Of a DNA stretch of 42,640 nt, positions 33,581 to 40,718 are shown piece by piece. The stretch is taken from NCBI GenBank assembly GCA_045586385.1, contig JAZNAE010000007.1, forward strand, positions 1 through 42,640. The letters are read 5' to 3'. The position numbers were made by a program, and so were the translations under genes. The DNA comes from Suilimivivens sp045586385. GTDB lineage: Bacteria; Bacillota; Clostridia; Lachnospirales; Lachnospiraceae. The notes under the pieces are model-generated. The model searched no databases. It saw nothing but the letters and a program-made list of their open reading frames with translations, and was not told the origin of the DNA. Numbering within the stretch: the first letter of the stretch is position 1; each line of letters starts with the position of its first letter.

Positions 33581-35008
33581 TTATAATACCGGTGAAAATA
33601 GTCTGCAGACCTGCTCCTTAAAACGCATCCACAGTGGCCTGCTCAAATAATTATTTTTGGTTATTTTTTTACATACTTTTAAATCTTCTATAAAATGCCG
33701 GGCCATCTCAGCCGCCTTCTGTTTGTCATAAACAATGGCATTTACCTCAAAATTAAGGGAAAAACTTCTGATATCCATGTTGGCCGTTCCATAACAAAAT
33801 ACCTCATCATCAATGACAACACCTTTTGCGTGAAGGAAGCCGTTTTCATAGGTATAACAGTTTGCCCCCGCCATGACGAGCTCTCCCACATAGGAATAGG
33901 TTGCCCAGTAAACAAAAGGATGGTCCGGCTTGCAAGGTATCATAATATTCACCGTAATGCCCGACTGCACGGCAATCATAAGTGCCGCCAAAATTGCCTC
34001 ATCCGGAATAAAGTATGGGGTTTGAATATAAATATTCTTTTTTGCCTTGTGTATCATCATAAGGTAAGTGTCACGGATGCTCTTATGGTAGGTATCCGGT
34101 CCGCTTGAAATAATCTGCATAGGTATTCCTTTTTTGGGTGTACTGTCAGGAAATGCCATATACGGATCAAAGGGTAACACATGCTCCCTGCACGCATAAT
34201 TCCAGTCCAGGATAAAACGCCCCTGCAATGCCTGAATCACAGAGCCTGTAATCCTCATATGCGTATCGCGCCAATAGCCGAACTTTTGATCCGCCCCCAC
34301 ATATTCCCTGGCGACATTAAAACCGCCCACATATCCTACTTTTCCGTCAATCACTACGATTTTACGGTGGTTGCGGTAATTAATACGCAGCTGCAGTCTT
34401 CCGAACAATGCCGGGAAAAATTCAGCCACTTCAACACCTGCTTCCCTAAGACTCTTCCACTCTTTTTTACGGAAGGTACGGCATCCCATGGCATCAAACA
34501 AAACCCGGACCTCTACGCCGGCTTTTGCTTTTCGCAGCAAAATATCCTTCATTTCCGCAAAAATCTCATCATTCTTTATAATATAATACTGAATATGAAT
34601 GGAGTGCTTTGCACTCTCTAAATCTGCAAAAAGCTGCTTAAACTTCTCCCTGCCGTCCGTGATAATCCGCATCTCATTGTCATCAGACAAAATGGCTCCT
34701 GCACTCTGCAGGTTATACAGTACCAGGTCGGAATAGTGTGCCATCTCAAGTTCTCCGGCAGTAAACTCTTTATTTTTTATACTCGCTTCCTGCCTACGGA
34801 TTGCATCACTTAACTTGTCCTCGATTTCCTTCGTCCGGAACATCTTTGCTTTATGCATATCCGTTCCCACAAGAATATAAAACACAAATCCGAGAACCGG
34901 GACAAAATAAAGGATCAGAAGCCATCCCCACACCGATTTCGGGTCCTTGCGCTGGAAAAACACAATGATGATTGCAAATATTAAGTTGATGTAAGCCAAT
35001 ATTTCCAT
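33581..35008 (-). CDS. cls: Cardiolipin synthase (phospholipase D family)
   Basis: Membrane enzyme condensing two phosphatidylglycerols to cardiolipin. From the ATG at 35008 (475 aa, after GAAGGTGGCAAG) it has two N-terminal membrane helices (AYINLIFAIIIVFF and GWLLILYFVPVLGFVFYILVG) and two HKD motifs: HRKIVVID within YRNHRKIVVIDGKVGYVGG and HAKGVVID within FLHAKGVVIDDEVFCYG. The two motifs and length match bacterial Cls. Transcribed toward the lipoprotein gene with a 106-bp gap. The start codon of the longer frame (35056) has no ribosome binding site and would overlap the divergent promoter region. Confidence 0.93.
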   Translation of the reverse strand: MEILAYINLIFAIIIVFFQRKDPKSVWGWLLILYFVPVLGFVFYILVGTDMHKAKMFRTKEIEDKLSDAIRRQEASIKNKEFTAGELEMAHYSDLVLYNLQSAGAILSDDNEMRIITDGREKFKQLFADLESAKHSIHIQYYIIKNDEIFAEMKDILLRKAKAGVEVRVLFDAMGCRTFRKKEWKSLREAGVEVAEFFPALFGRLQLRINYRNHRKIVVIDGKVGYVGGFNVAREYVGADQKFGYWRDTHMRITGSVIQALQGRFILDWNYACREHVLPFDPYMAFPDSTPKKGIPMQIISSGPDTYHKSIRDTYLMMIHKAKKNIYIQTPYFIPDEAILAALMIAVQSGITVNIMIPCKPDHPFVYWATYSYVGELVMAGANCYTYENGFLHAKGVVIDDEVFCYGTANMDIRSFSLNFEVNAIVYDKQKAAEMARHFIEDLKVCKKITKNNYLSRPLWMRFKEQVCRLFSPVL

Positions 35009-35070
35009 CTTGCCACCTTCTTTGCTACTAAAATAATAACAGAATGCCCTTTCCAATTCAACGAAATCCC

Positions 35071-35099
35071 TTGCTTAAATTCTTAAAAAATGATAAAAT
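35071..35099 (+). promoter_or_regulatory. Promoter of the small membrane protein gene
   Basis: TTGCTT (35071-35076), 17 bp, TAAAAT (35094-35099), about 47 bp before the ATG at 35146. Confidence 0.55.
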
Positions 35100-35145
35100 G
35101 TCCTACAGTCGGTTTCACCGGCAAGGTACATCAAGGAGGATTATC

Positions 35146-35622
35146 ATGAATACATTAACAATTGTATTATTAGTTATTATAGCTATATTACTCATTGCCA
35201 TCGTTGGTCTTTATTTCCTTGGCAAGAAAGCACAAAAGAGACAGGCGGAACAGCAACAGCAGATTGATGCCATGAAACAGACTGTTTCCATGTTAATTAT
35301 TGATAAGAAACGAATGAAAATCAAAGAATCCGGTCTTCCCCAGGCAGCTATCGAACAGACACCGAAGCTTATGAGAAACTCCAAGCTTCCCATTGTAAAA
35401 GCTAAGGTTGGTCCCCAGATTCTCTCTCTTGTCAGCGACGAAAAGATTTTCGATTCCATCCCTGTAAAGAAAGAAGTAAAAGCGGTTGTAAGCGGTATTT
35501 ATATTACAGACGTAAAAGGACTCCACGGCAAACAGGCTCCCGTAGAACAGAAAAAGAAGGGCTTCTTTAAGCGTGCTTTGGAAAAAGCACAGGAGAAAGC
35601 CGGTGCAAAGCCCGTAAAATAA
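35146..35622 (+). CDS. Small single-pass membrane protein, unknown function
   Basis: I do not recognise a named family. From the ATG at 35146 (158 aa, directly after AAGGAGG) the protein has one N-terminal membrane helix (IVLLVIIAILLIAIVGLYFL), a Gln-rich helical stretch (KRQAEQQQQIDAMKQTVSMLI) and a basic globular domain of about 100 residues ending in a Lys/Ala-rich tail. The topology is probably cytoplasmic with a membrane anchor. The central Lys-rich PKLMRNSKLPIVKAKVG segment looks conserved in type but I cannot assign it. A good terminator follows. It is divergent from cls. Confidence 0.8.
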   Translation: MNTLTIVLLVIIAILLIAIVGLYFLGKKAQKRQAEQQQQIDAMKQTVSMLIIDKKRMKIKESGLPQAAIEQTPKLMRNSKLPIVKAKVGPQILSLVSDEKIFDSIPVKKEVKAVVSGIYITDVKGLHGKQAPVEQKKKGFFKRALEKAQEKAGAKPVK

Positions 35623-35632
35623 GCAAACAAAA

Positions 35633-35655
35633 ACTCCGGTCATCCGGAGTTTTTT
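35633..35655 (+). terminator. Terminator of the small membrane protein gene
   Basis: ACTCCGG (35633-35639) pairs with CCGGAGT (35644-35650) around TCAT, followed by a T run. Confidence 0.85.
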
Positions 35656-35661
35656 AATTTG

Positions 35662-36108
35662 CTCTATAATAGTAATTAAGCTTATATATATCAGAAAAAT
35701 CTTTTCGGCAAACTTTTACAACGTTTCGTATGATTTTTTAGAAACGCCCTGTTCATAAATGCACTGCCCGGAGTGACTGTCCGAAAAGCTGTCATTGTAA
35801 CTGCGTCGAGCCTATAAAACTTTTAAGAAAAATCTAATAAGAACACTTTAAAGATGTAATAAACAAGCCATTCCATAACTTGCTCCGCTTCGAACAGTTG
35901 GAATGGCTTGTACATTTTTTAAAGTGTTCTTATTGATTTTTTACAAAAGTTTTCAAAAGGCTCTTAGCACATGTTACAATTGACAGCTTAAGTTGCACGA
36001 CGGGCAGTTAATAGGCATATGAACAGGGCGGGTTCAAAAAATCCCGAAACGTTGTATCGTTACGAAAAGATTTTTCTGATATAAAAAAGCTGAATTACTA
36101 TTATAGAG
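35662..36108. mobile_element. MITE-like giant imperfect palindrome (copy 1)
   Basis: About 447 bp without coding potential. The ends are inverted repeats: CTCTATAATAGTAATT at 35662-35677 and its complement at 36093-36108, then a perfect 20-bp inner pair starting ATATCAGAAAAATC. The whole left half can be aligned with the complement of the right half (shared pieces include ACAACGTTTCG, CGCCCTGTTCATA and AATAAGAACACTTTA). The centre is a long stem: AATAAGAACACTTTA (35836-35850) with its complement (35920-35934), and inside it ACAAGCCATTCCA (35863-35875) with its complement (35899-35911). Non-coding length, terminal repeats and a second copy at 42383 fit a MITE mobilised from elsewhere. Target-site duplication not certain. 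Confidence 0.75.
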
Positions 36109-36544
36109 AAATCCCCTGTTCTCGGTTTCTGATATTCATCTCGATTTTACAGTCGGCTAAATGTTCATAGTTAGCCTCCAGTGTATAGTCCACATTTACC
36201 TTAATGGCATCATCCGCTTCTTCAATACTGATTTTACCGGTATCGATTCCGATAAGAATATTTCCGAATGGTGTTCCGTAGTTTGTCATATTCTTTTTAT
36301 TTTCTTCAAACACCATATGGACATTCATCAGTCCCTTTTTAGTGACTTCCACAAGGGAATCTTTAAATTTAATGATGTTTTTTGTTGTATCGGAATACCC
36401 TTCTGTTACTTCATCGTAAATAACATAACGGCTTCCGCTTCTTTCATAATATTCTGCTGCGGTAATAGTCTCAAGCGCCTCTGCGCCTTCTTCTCCCACC
36501 GCATATTGAAGTCCTTTTAATGCAAGCAGTACTTCTTTATCCAT
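36101..36544 (-). CDS. DUF1934 (YwiB-like) protein
   Basis: Small cytoplasmic protein of 147 aa, predicted beta-barrel of the DUF1934/YwiB family, which is lipocalin-like and often near genes for cell-wall precursors or argS. Visible family features are the YYERSGSRYVIYDEVTEGYSDTTKNIIKF and GLMNVHMVFEENKKN segments and the C-terminal LEANYEHLADCKIEMNIRNRE. The last codons (ISL and the stop) fall in the terminal repeat of the palindromic element, so the natural C-terminus was probably altered by insertion. It follows murI by 48 bp. Function unknown. Confidence 0.85.
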   Translation of the reverse strand: MDKEVLLALKGLQYAVGEEGAEALETITAAEYYERSGSRYVIYDEVTEGYSDTTKNIIKFKDSLVEVTKKGLMNVHMVFEENKKNMTNYGTPFGNILIGIDTGKISIEEADDAIKVNVDYTLEANYEHLADCKIEMNIRNREQGISL

Positions 36545-36592
36545 GATTTATTCATACCCTTCTCTTTTCTGCAATCCTTCTTTTATCTGCCC

Positions 36593-37414
36593 TTAATATT
36601 CTTCGATATTAATTGTCTTGGCAGAAAGAATACCATACTTAATAATAGAGTTTGCAAATACCTTAAATTTCTCGGAGGCATCACTGACAAAAAATCTGTA
36701 TTGATTATCGCCCAGACTTGCAGGTGTGTTATTCAACAAATCTTTTTCGGCAAGAAGCTCTTTTAATTCCCTGGCTGTCTCATAGGCCGGGTTTACAAGC
36801 CTCACCTTATCTCCCATAATCTTTGCCACCGTATCACGAATCAGCGGATAATGGGTACAGCCGAGCACAAGTGTATCTATGTCAATATCAATTAACTCTG
36901 TCAGATATCTTTTGGCAATTTCATCTGTCACCGGATCCTGCCAAAGCCCTTCTTCCGCAAGGGGTACAAACAAAGGACAAGCCTTTCCTACCACACTTAC
37001 TTCGGGATTTAATTCTTTTATGTATTTCGAATATATTTTGCTGTTAACGGTCCCTTCCGTTCCGATCACACCAATCCGTCCGTTCTTGGTGGTTTCAGAA
37101 GCCACCTTTGCTCCTGGCTTTACCACACCTATCATGGGAATATCCGTCTCTTTTTCTATTTCGTCAAGGGCATAAGCACTGGCGGTATTACAAGCCACAA
37201 CAATCGCTTTTACCTCTTGTGTCTGTAAAAAACGCAGAATCTGGCGGGAAAACTTCGTAATCGTTTCCTTAGATTTATTTCCGTAGGGAACTCTCGCCGT
37301 ATCGCCAAAATATACGATTCTTTCATCGGGAATCTGACTCATTATTTCTTTTACTACTGTAAGTCCTCCCACGCCGGAATCAAAAACCCCTATGGGTGCA
37401 TTTTTATTCATCAT
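36593..37414 (-). CDS. murI: Glutamate racemase
   Basis: Converts L-glutamate to D-glutamate for peptidoglycan. 273 aa with the family motifs GVFDSGVGGLTVVKEI, YFGDTARVPYG, VACNTASAYAL (first catalytic Cys) and VLGCTHYPLI (second catalytic Cys). Its start at 37414 overlaps the end of the small membrane protein gene by 11 bp, which suggests translational coupling; AAAGGA lies nine bases upstream. Next to DUF1934, and in the ispE operon direction. Confidence 0.96.
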   Translation of the reverse strand: MMNKNAPIGVFDSGVGGLTVVKEIMSQIPDERIVYFGDTARVPYGNKSKETITKFSRQILRFLQTQEVKAIVVACNTASAYALDEIEKETDIPMIGVVKPGAKVASETTKNGRIGVIGTEGTVNSKIYSKYIKELNPEVSVVGKACPLFVPLAEEGLWQDPVTDEIAKRYLTELIDIDIDTLVLGCTHYPLIRDTVAKIMGDKVRLVNPAYETARELKELLAEKDLLNNTPASLGDNQYRFFVSDASEKFKVFANSIIKYGILSAKTINIEEY

Positions 37415-37622
37415 AATCTGTCATCCTTTTTTCTCTTACCTGACATACATATTCGTAAAGTCTGCTTTTTATACGGATTTCTTCTGTTTCATCTGTTTCT
37501 TCCAGCTCTTCCATTTCCGAATCCTCACAGGATTCCGGAACCAGACAAAGCTCGGGATATACAAACCCCCACCAACCTAATGTGCCTACAAACAATATCA
37601 TCGTACCAAAAAACCGTTTCAT
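37404..37622 (-). CDS. Small membrane protein upstream of murI
   Basis: Unrecognised protein of 72 aa from the second ATG at 37622, which is 8 bases from AAAGGTG; the first ATG at 37628 is too close to that site. It has one N-terminal hydrophobic helix (FFGTMILFVGTLGWWGFVYP) and a strongly acidic middle (ESCEDSEMEELEETDETEE), then a basic end. The overlap with murI makes it likely to be translated and coupled to murI. It might be a regulator or partner at the membrane, but that is inference. Confidence 0.65.
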   Translation of the reverse strand: MKRFFGTMILFVGTLGWWGFVYPELCLVPESCEDSEMEELEETDETEEIRIKSRLYEYVCQVREKRMTDYDE

Positions 37623-37692
37623 ACTCATTTCACCTTTCTTTCAGATAAAAAAAGTATTGACGGGTTTTTTACCCTCTATACCTATAGCACGA

Positions 37693-38370
37693 TTACATCC
37701 TTTTTTCAAGGCGTATCTGGCTGATAATGGATTTTTCCTGATTGTCAATGTGAAGTCTTGCAGCGGCTGCTGCTTTCTCCTTATTTCTCTCCAGAATACC
37801 TTCGTAGATTTCCCTGTGTTCCGCAATCAGTTTATCATGCTGGCTTTCATCCTTAATATAAACAAAACGATAGCGATACATTTGTTCAGACAAATTATTT
37901 ACCAGCTGTTTTAATCTCTGATTACCGGTCGCCTCCACGATAATATCATGAAGTTTTACATCTGCCCTGGCTATCACAGAAGCATCTTTCCCTTTGGTAG
38001 CTTGTTCAAATTCCTCACAAGCCGCTTGCAACTCTTCCATGCCTTCCCGGGTAATTCTCTCACAGGCAAGCTCCACACTAAGCACATCCAAGGAACGCCT
38101 TACCTCAAGCACATCCTTCAGACTCTTTTCCGTAATCTGGGCAACCTCTGCCCCGCGTCTGGGAATCATAATGACGAGGCCTTCCAATTCGAGCTTCCGG
38201 ATTGCTTCTCTGATCGGCGTACGGGAAACACCCAGTTTGTTTGCCAGATGTACTTCCATCAGTCTCTCCCCGGGCCTTAGCTGTCCGGTCAGGATGGCTT
38301 TCCTGAGTGTATTAAAAACCACATCCCTAAGGGGCAAAAATTCATTCATATCTATTTGAAAATCATTCAT
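37693..38370 (-). CDS. GntR-family regulator, FadR subfamily
   Basis: One-component regulator of 225 aa from the ATG at 38370 (after AGGAGGCGGAAAG). Winged helix at about 10-75 (RDVVFNTLRKAILTGQLRPGERLMEVHLANKLGVSRTPIREAIRKLELEGLV), then an all-helical FCD effector domain (about 85-215) with the metal-binding type residues in DVKLHDIIVEATGN and AEHREIYEGI. FCD domains bind carboxylic acids or metals; the ligand is not known. It is 17 bp after ispE. Two TTGTATA-type dyads overlap the ispE promoter and are candidate autoregulatory sites. Confidence 0.9.
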   Translation of the reverse strand: MNDFQIDMNEFLPLRDVVFNTLRKAILTGQLRPGERLMEVHLANKLGVSRTPIREAIRKLELEGLVIMIPRRGAEVAQITEKSLKDVLEVRRSLDVLSVELACERITREGMEELQAACEEFEQATKGKDASVIARADVKLHDIIVEATGNQRLKQLVNNLSEQMYRYRFVYIKDESQHDKLIAEHREIYEGILERNKEKAAAAARLHIDNQEKSIISQIRLEKRM

Positions 38371-38386
38371 CTTTCCGCCTCCTTTT

Positions 38387-39274
38387 CTATTCATATTCCG
38401 GTGTATATTCCGGCTTTACAAACTCTGTCACAAAAACCTGCTTTGCCAGTTTTCTTTTTACAATGGCTTCATAAGCCACTCCGGCTTTTTCCTTATCGGT
38501 ATAGATACCAAAAACAGTGGGACCGCTTCCGCTCATAAGGGAATTTTCTGCCCCCTTTTCCTTCATTAAATCCTTGATTTCTTTAATAACCGGATAATTT
38601 TTCTCCGTTACGGTTTCAAGAACATTTCCCATTCTCTCCGTAATGCCTTGTAAATCAGCTTTTTGCAGCGCTTCTACCATGCCGTCAATATCCGGGTGAT
38701 AGGAAAGCGTATCTGCGTGTAGATTTTCATAAACAAACTTTGTGGACACATCAATATCCGGTTTTGCTATCAACAAATAAGCATCCGGCGGCGCGGGAAG
38801 AACTGACAGCACTTCTCCAATCCCTTCCGAAAGGGCTGTTCCACCCACGATGCAATAAGGAATGTCCGCTCCGATTTTTACCCCCATCTGCTGCATATCG
38901 GCAAGGCTCATTCGAAGGTCAAAGAGCTTGTTCATGGCACGGAAAACCGCCGCCGCATCGCTGCTTCCGCCTGCCATTCCGGCCGCTATGGGAATATTCT
39001 TTTGAAGCGTAATCTCTACACCATCTTTTATGGCAAAACGGCTCATCACCATCTCCGCCGCTTTATAAACCAAATTATCCTTGTCGCCGGGAAGGGGTGC
39101 CTGTCCTACTGTAAGGGTAATGCCTTCTTTTCCTGTTTTTTTTATGGTAAGCACATCACAGATACCCACTGTCTGCATAATCATCTTCACTTCATGATAG
39201 CCGTCCGGTCTTCTTCTTAAAACATCAAGACCTAAATTGATTTTGGCATATGCTTTCTCTGTTATCTGCTCCAT
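38387..39274 (-). CDS. ispE: 4-diphosphocytidyl-2-C-methyl-D-erythritol kinase
   Basis: GHMP kinase of the non-mevalonate isoprenoid pathway, 295 aa. Motif 1 AYAKINLGLDVL, the ATP-binding loop IPIAAGMAGGSSDAAAV and motif 3 SLMSGSGPTVFGIY are clear. I start at the ATG at 39274, six bases after GGGGAGG; an ATG immediately before it (39277) is nearly as good. First gene of an apparent operon ispE-gntR-small protein-murI-DUF1934 served by the consensus promoter at 39382-39410. Confidence 0.96.
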   Translation of the reverse strand: MEQITEKAYAKINLGLDVLRRRPDGYHEVKMIMQTVGICDVLTIKKTGKEGITLTVGQAPLPGDKDNLVYKAAEMVMSRFAIKDGVEITLQKNIPIAAGMAGGSSDAAAVFRAMNKLFDLRMSLADMQQMGVKIGADIPYCIVGGTALSEGIGEVLSVLPAPPDAYLLIAKPDIDVSTKFVYENLHADTLSYHPDIDGMVEALQKADLQGITERMGNVLETVTEKNYPVIKEIKDLMKEKGAENSLMSGSGPTVFGIYTDKEKAGVAYEAIVKRKLAKQVFVTEFVKPEYTPEYE

Positions 39275-39351
39275 CATAAACCTCCCCGGTTTGTGCAATT
39301 GATTTCTTGTATCTTCCGTTATTTTTGTGTCACCGTGTATTTCTATGTAAG

Positions 39352-39396
39352 ATTGTATACATAATACATGGATTGTACTTAATTATATACAAGATT
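39352..39396. promoter_or_regulatory. Candidate GntR operators at the ispE promoter
   Basis: TTGTATACATAAT (39353-39365) and, on the other strand, TTGTATATAATTA (39381-39393) form an inverted pair. The second covers the -10 hexamer. TTGTATACAA-like half sites are typical of FadR-subfamily GntR proteins, and such a protein is encoded in this operon. Confidence 0.5.
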
Positions 39397-39410
39397 GTTT
39401 ATTCTGTCAA
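39382..39410 (-). promoter_or_regulatory. Consensus sigma-A promoter of the ispE operon
   Basis: TTGACA (39405-39410) and TATAAT (39382-39387) on the minus strand with exactly 17 bp between, a perfect consensus. Transcription would start near 39375. Confidence 0.85.
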
Positions 39411-39624
39411 TGTCTGTCACGAGTCATAGACCGTCCAAAAACCGCGGAAATATGCGGTTCACAGCACATTCCCGCCCTATCATAACCTACTGAATACATC
39501 GTCACCTATTATGGTTTTGGGACAAAATGAGAGGCAAAGAAGGACGATTCTAGTGCAAGTTTCTACTCTCATCAGCTTATTCTTGACTTATGGAAAGAAA
39601 CTTTTTACATAACTTACGTACTTT
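39411..39624. other. Intergenic stretch upstream of array 2
   Basis: No gene is visible. A short hairpin AACCGC-N8-GCGGTT lies near 39440-39460. A TTGACT occurs near 39583 with a poor -10 (TACATA) 17 bp later on the plus strand, which could direct transcription into array 2 but is weak. Nothing else recognised. Confidence 0.3.
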
Positions 39625-39909
39625 TCTTACCATAACATCATCTTTCTTCATTATGGGCAGATAAAATTGTTCTGTTCTTTTTTTCTCTTCTGTCCATAAG
39701 CATCAATTACTTCACCATGGTTAGAGAAATACATCTCGCCATGTCTACCCATGATGAACTTTATCGCATTTATAGTAAGAAAAACATCTAAAACAGTCCA
39801 CTCATGTCTCTACCCACAAAACTCATTTTTCTTTTTAAGGTAAGAAAATGCAGGAATACACCTTCTTTTCTTTCTGCCCATGCCCTTAATAAAGTTCTTT
39901 GTGGGCAGA
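39625..39909. repeat. Array 2: five 37-bp inverted-repeat units of unknown function
   Basis: Units at 39625-39661, 39689-39725, 39744-39780, 39809-39845 and 39873-39909, each exactly 37 bp with the same half-sites as array 1 and an unconserved 19-bp centre. Spacers are 27, 18, 28 and 27 bp. The first right half-site (ATGGGCAGATA) and second (ATGGTTAGA) equal those of array 1, and the last unit of both arrays ends GGGCAGAAAT, so the arrays share an order of unit types. In both, the left half-site prefers C at position 5 and the right one the complement of A, which gives the units a direction. The array ends 51 bp before the sigma-28 promoter at 39960. Confidence 0.85.
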
Positions 39910-39959
39910 AATGAAGTGGGATTAAATCCAAAGAATTTAGTAAATTTGTCAACCAACCC

Positions 39960-39986
39960 TAAACTTTCCGGAAATCCTGCCGATAA
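39960..39986 (+). promoter_or_regulatory. Perfect sigma-28 (FliA/SigD) promoter
   Basis: TAAACTTT (39960-39967), 11 bp, GCCGATAA (39979-39986) match the sigma-28 consensus TAAA-N15-GCCGATAA at every position. The promoter drives the 207-aa gene starting at 40031 and puts it in the late flagellar or chemotaxis regulon. Confidence 0.85.
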
Positions 39987-40030
39987 TAACTATAACAATA
40001 ATTGTCTTATCTACCAAGGAGGGTGATATT

Positions 40031-40654
40031 ATGAGCGTAAACGGAATTACAGGTGCGGCATCTGCATACAGTACCTATGCTGCTACACCCAAAACAGAAA
40101 CAACTGCTAAAGCAGAAACCAAACCGGAAGCAAGTGCCAAGGAAAATGCCGGCGTTGTATACGAACCTTCAGCAGAACAGGCTACTGAAAAAGTGACCAA
40201 GAAATATACACCAAACGCAGAACTGATTGCCAAGTTGAAAGCCGATGCTGATGCCAGAACTGCACAGTTTAAGAGTCTTGTAGAACAGCTTTTAACAAAA
40301 CAGGGTAAAACCTTTAATAATGCGAACGACATCTGGAGTATTTTATCCAGCGGTGACTTTACAGTAGATCCTGCTACCAAAGCACAGGCACAGGCCGACA
40401 TTGCAGAAGACGGCTACTGGGGCGTTAAGCAGACTTCACAGCGTATTCTGGATTTTGCTACCGCATTAACCGGCGGTGACCCCGATAAAATCGATGAAAT
40501 GCGTGATGCTTTCTTAAAAGGCTATAAGCAGGCAGAAAAAACATGGGGAGACGAACTTCCCGAAATTTCCAAAAAGACCTATGATGCCGTACTTGCAGGT
40601 TTTGACAAAATGGCAGAAGAAGCAGGTCTTACCGCTTCCGAAACAGAAGCATAA
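40031..40654 (+). CDS. Unknown 207-aa protein under sigma-28 control
   Basis: I do not recognise the family with confidence. The ATG at 40031 follows AAGGAGG by 8 bases. The N-terminal 65 residues are low complexity (Ala, Thr, Lys, Glu, Pro), beginning MSVNGITGAASAYSTYA, which resembles the disordered starts of some flagella-associated proteins. Residues about 70-205 look helical, with FKSLVEQLLTKQGK, EDGYWGVKQTSQRILDFATALTGGDP and FLKGYKQAEKTWGDELPEIS. No signal peptide or membrane helix. It may be related to DUF5610-type proteins, a weak impression only. The perfect sigma-28 promoter suggests a flagellar or motility-linked role. Followed by a shared terminator. Confidence 0.8.
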   Translation: MSVNGITGAASAYSTYAATPKTETTAKAETKPEASAKENAGVVYEPSAEQATEKVTKKYTPNAELIAKLKADADARTAQFKSLVEQLLTKQGKTFNNANDIWSILSSGDFTVDPATKAQAQADIAEDGYWGVKQTSQRILDFATALTGGDPDKIDEMRDAFLKGYKQAEKTWGDELPEISKKTYDAVLAGFDKMAEEAGLTASETEA

Positions 40655-40681
40655 TTACATAACTATTACAGACAGAAAAAC

Positions 40682-40718
40682 ACCCGTCCACTTTCGTTTA
40701 AGTGGGCGGGTTCTATTT
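40682..40718. terminator. Bidirectional terminator between converging genes
   Basis: ACCCGTCCACTT (40682-40693) pairs with AAGTGGGCGGGT (40700-40711), one G-T pair, 6-nt loop, T-rich on both sides. It serves the gene ending at 40654 and the one ending at 40719. Confidence 0.85.

Noticed and set aside
37640..37680. Possible terminator or plus-strand promoter between the GntR gene and the small membrane protein gene
   Set aside because: The GGGT/ACCC stem is only 4 bp and the TTGACG has no good -10; neither can be supported.
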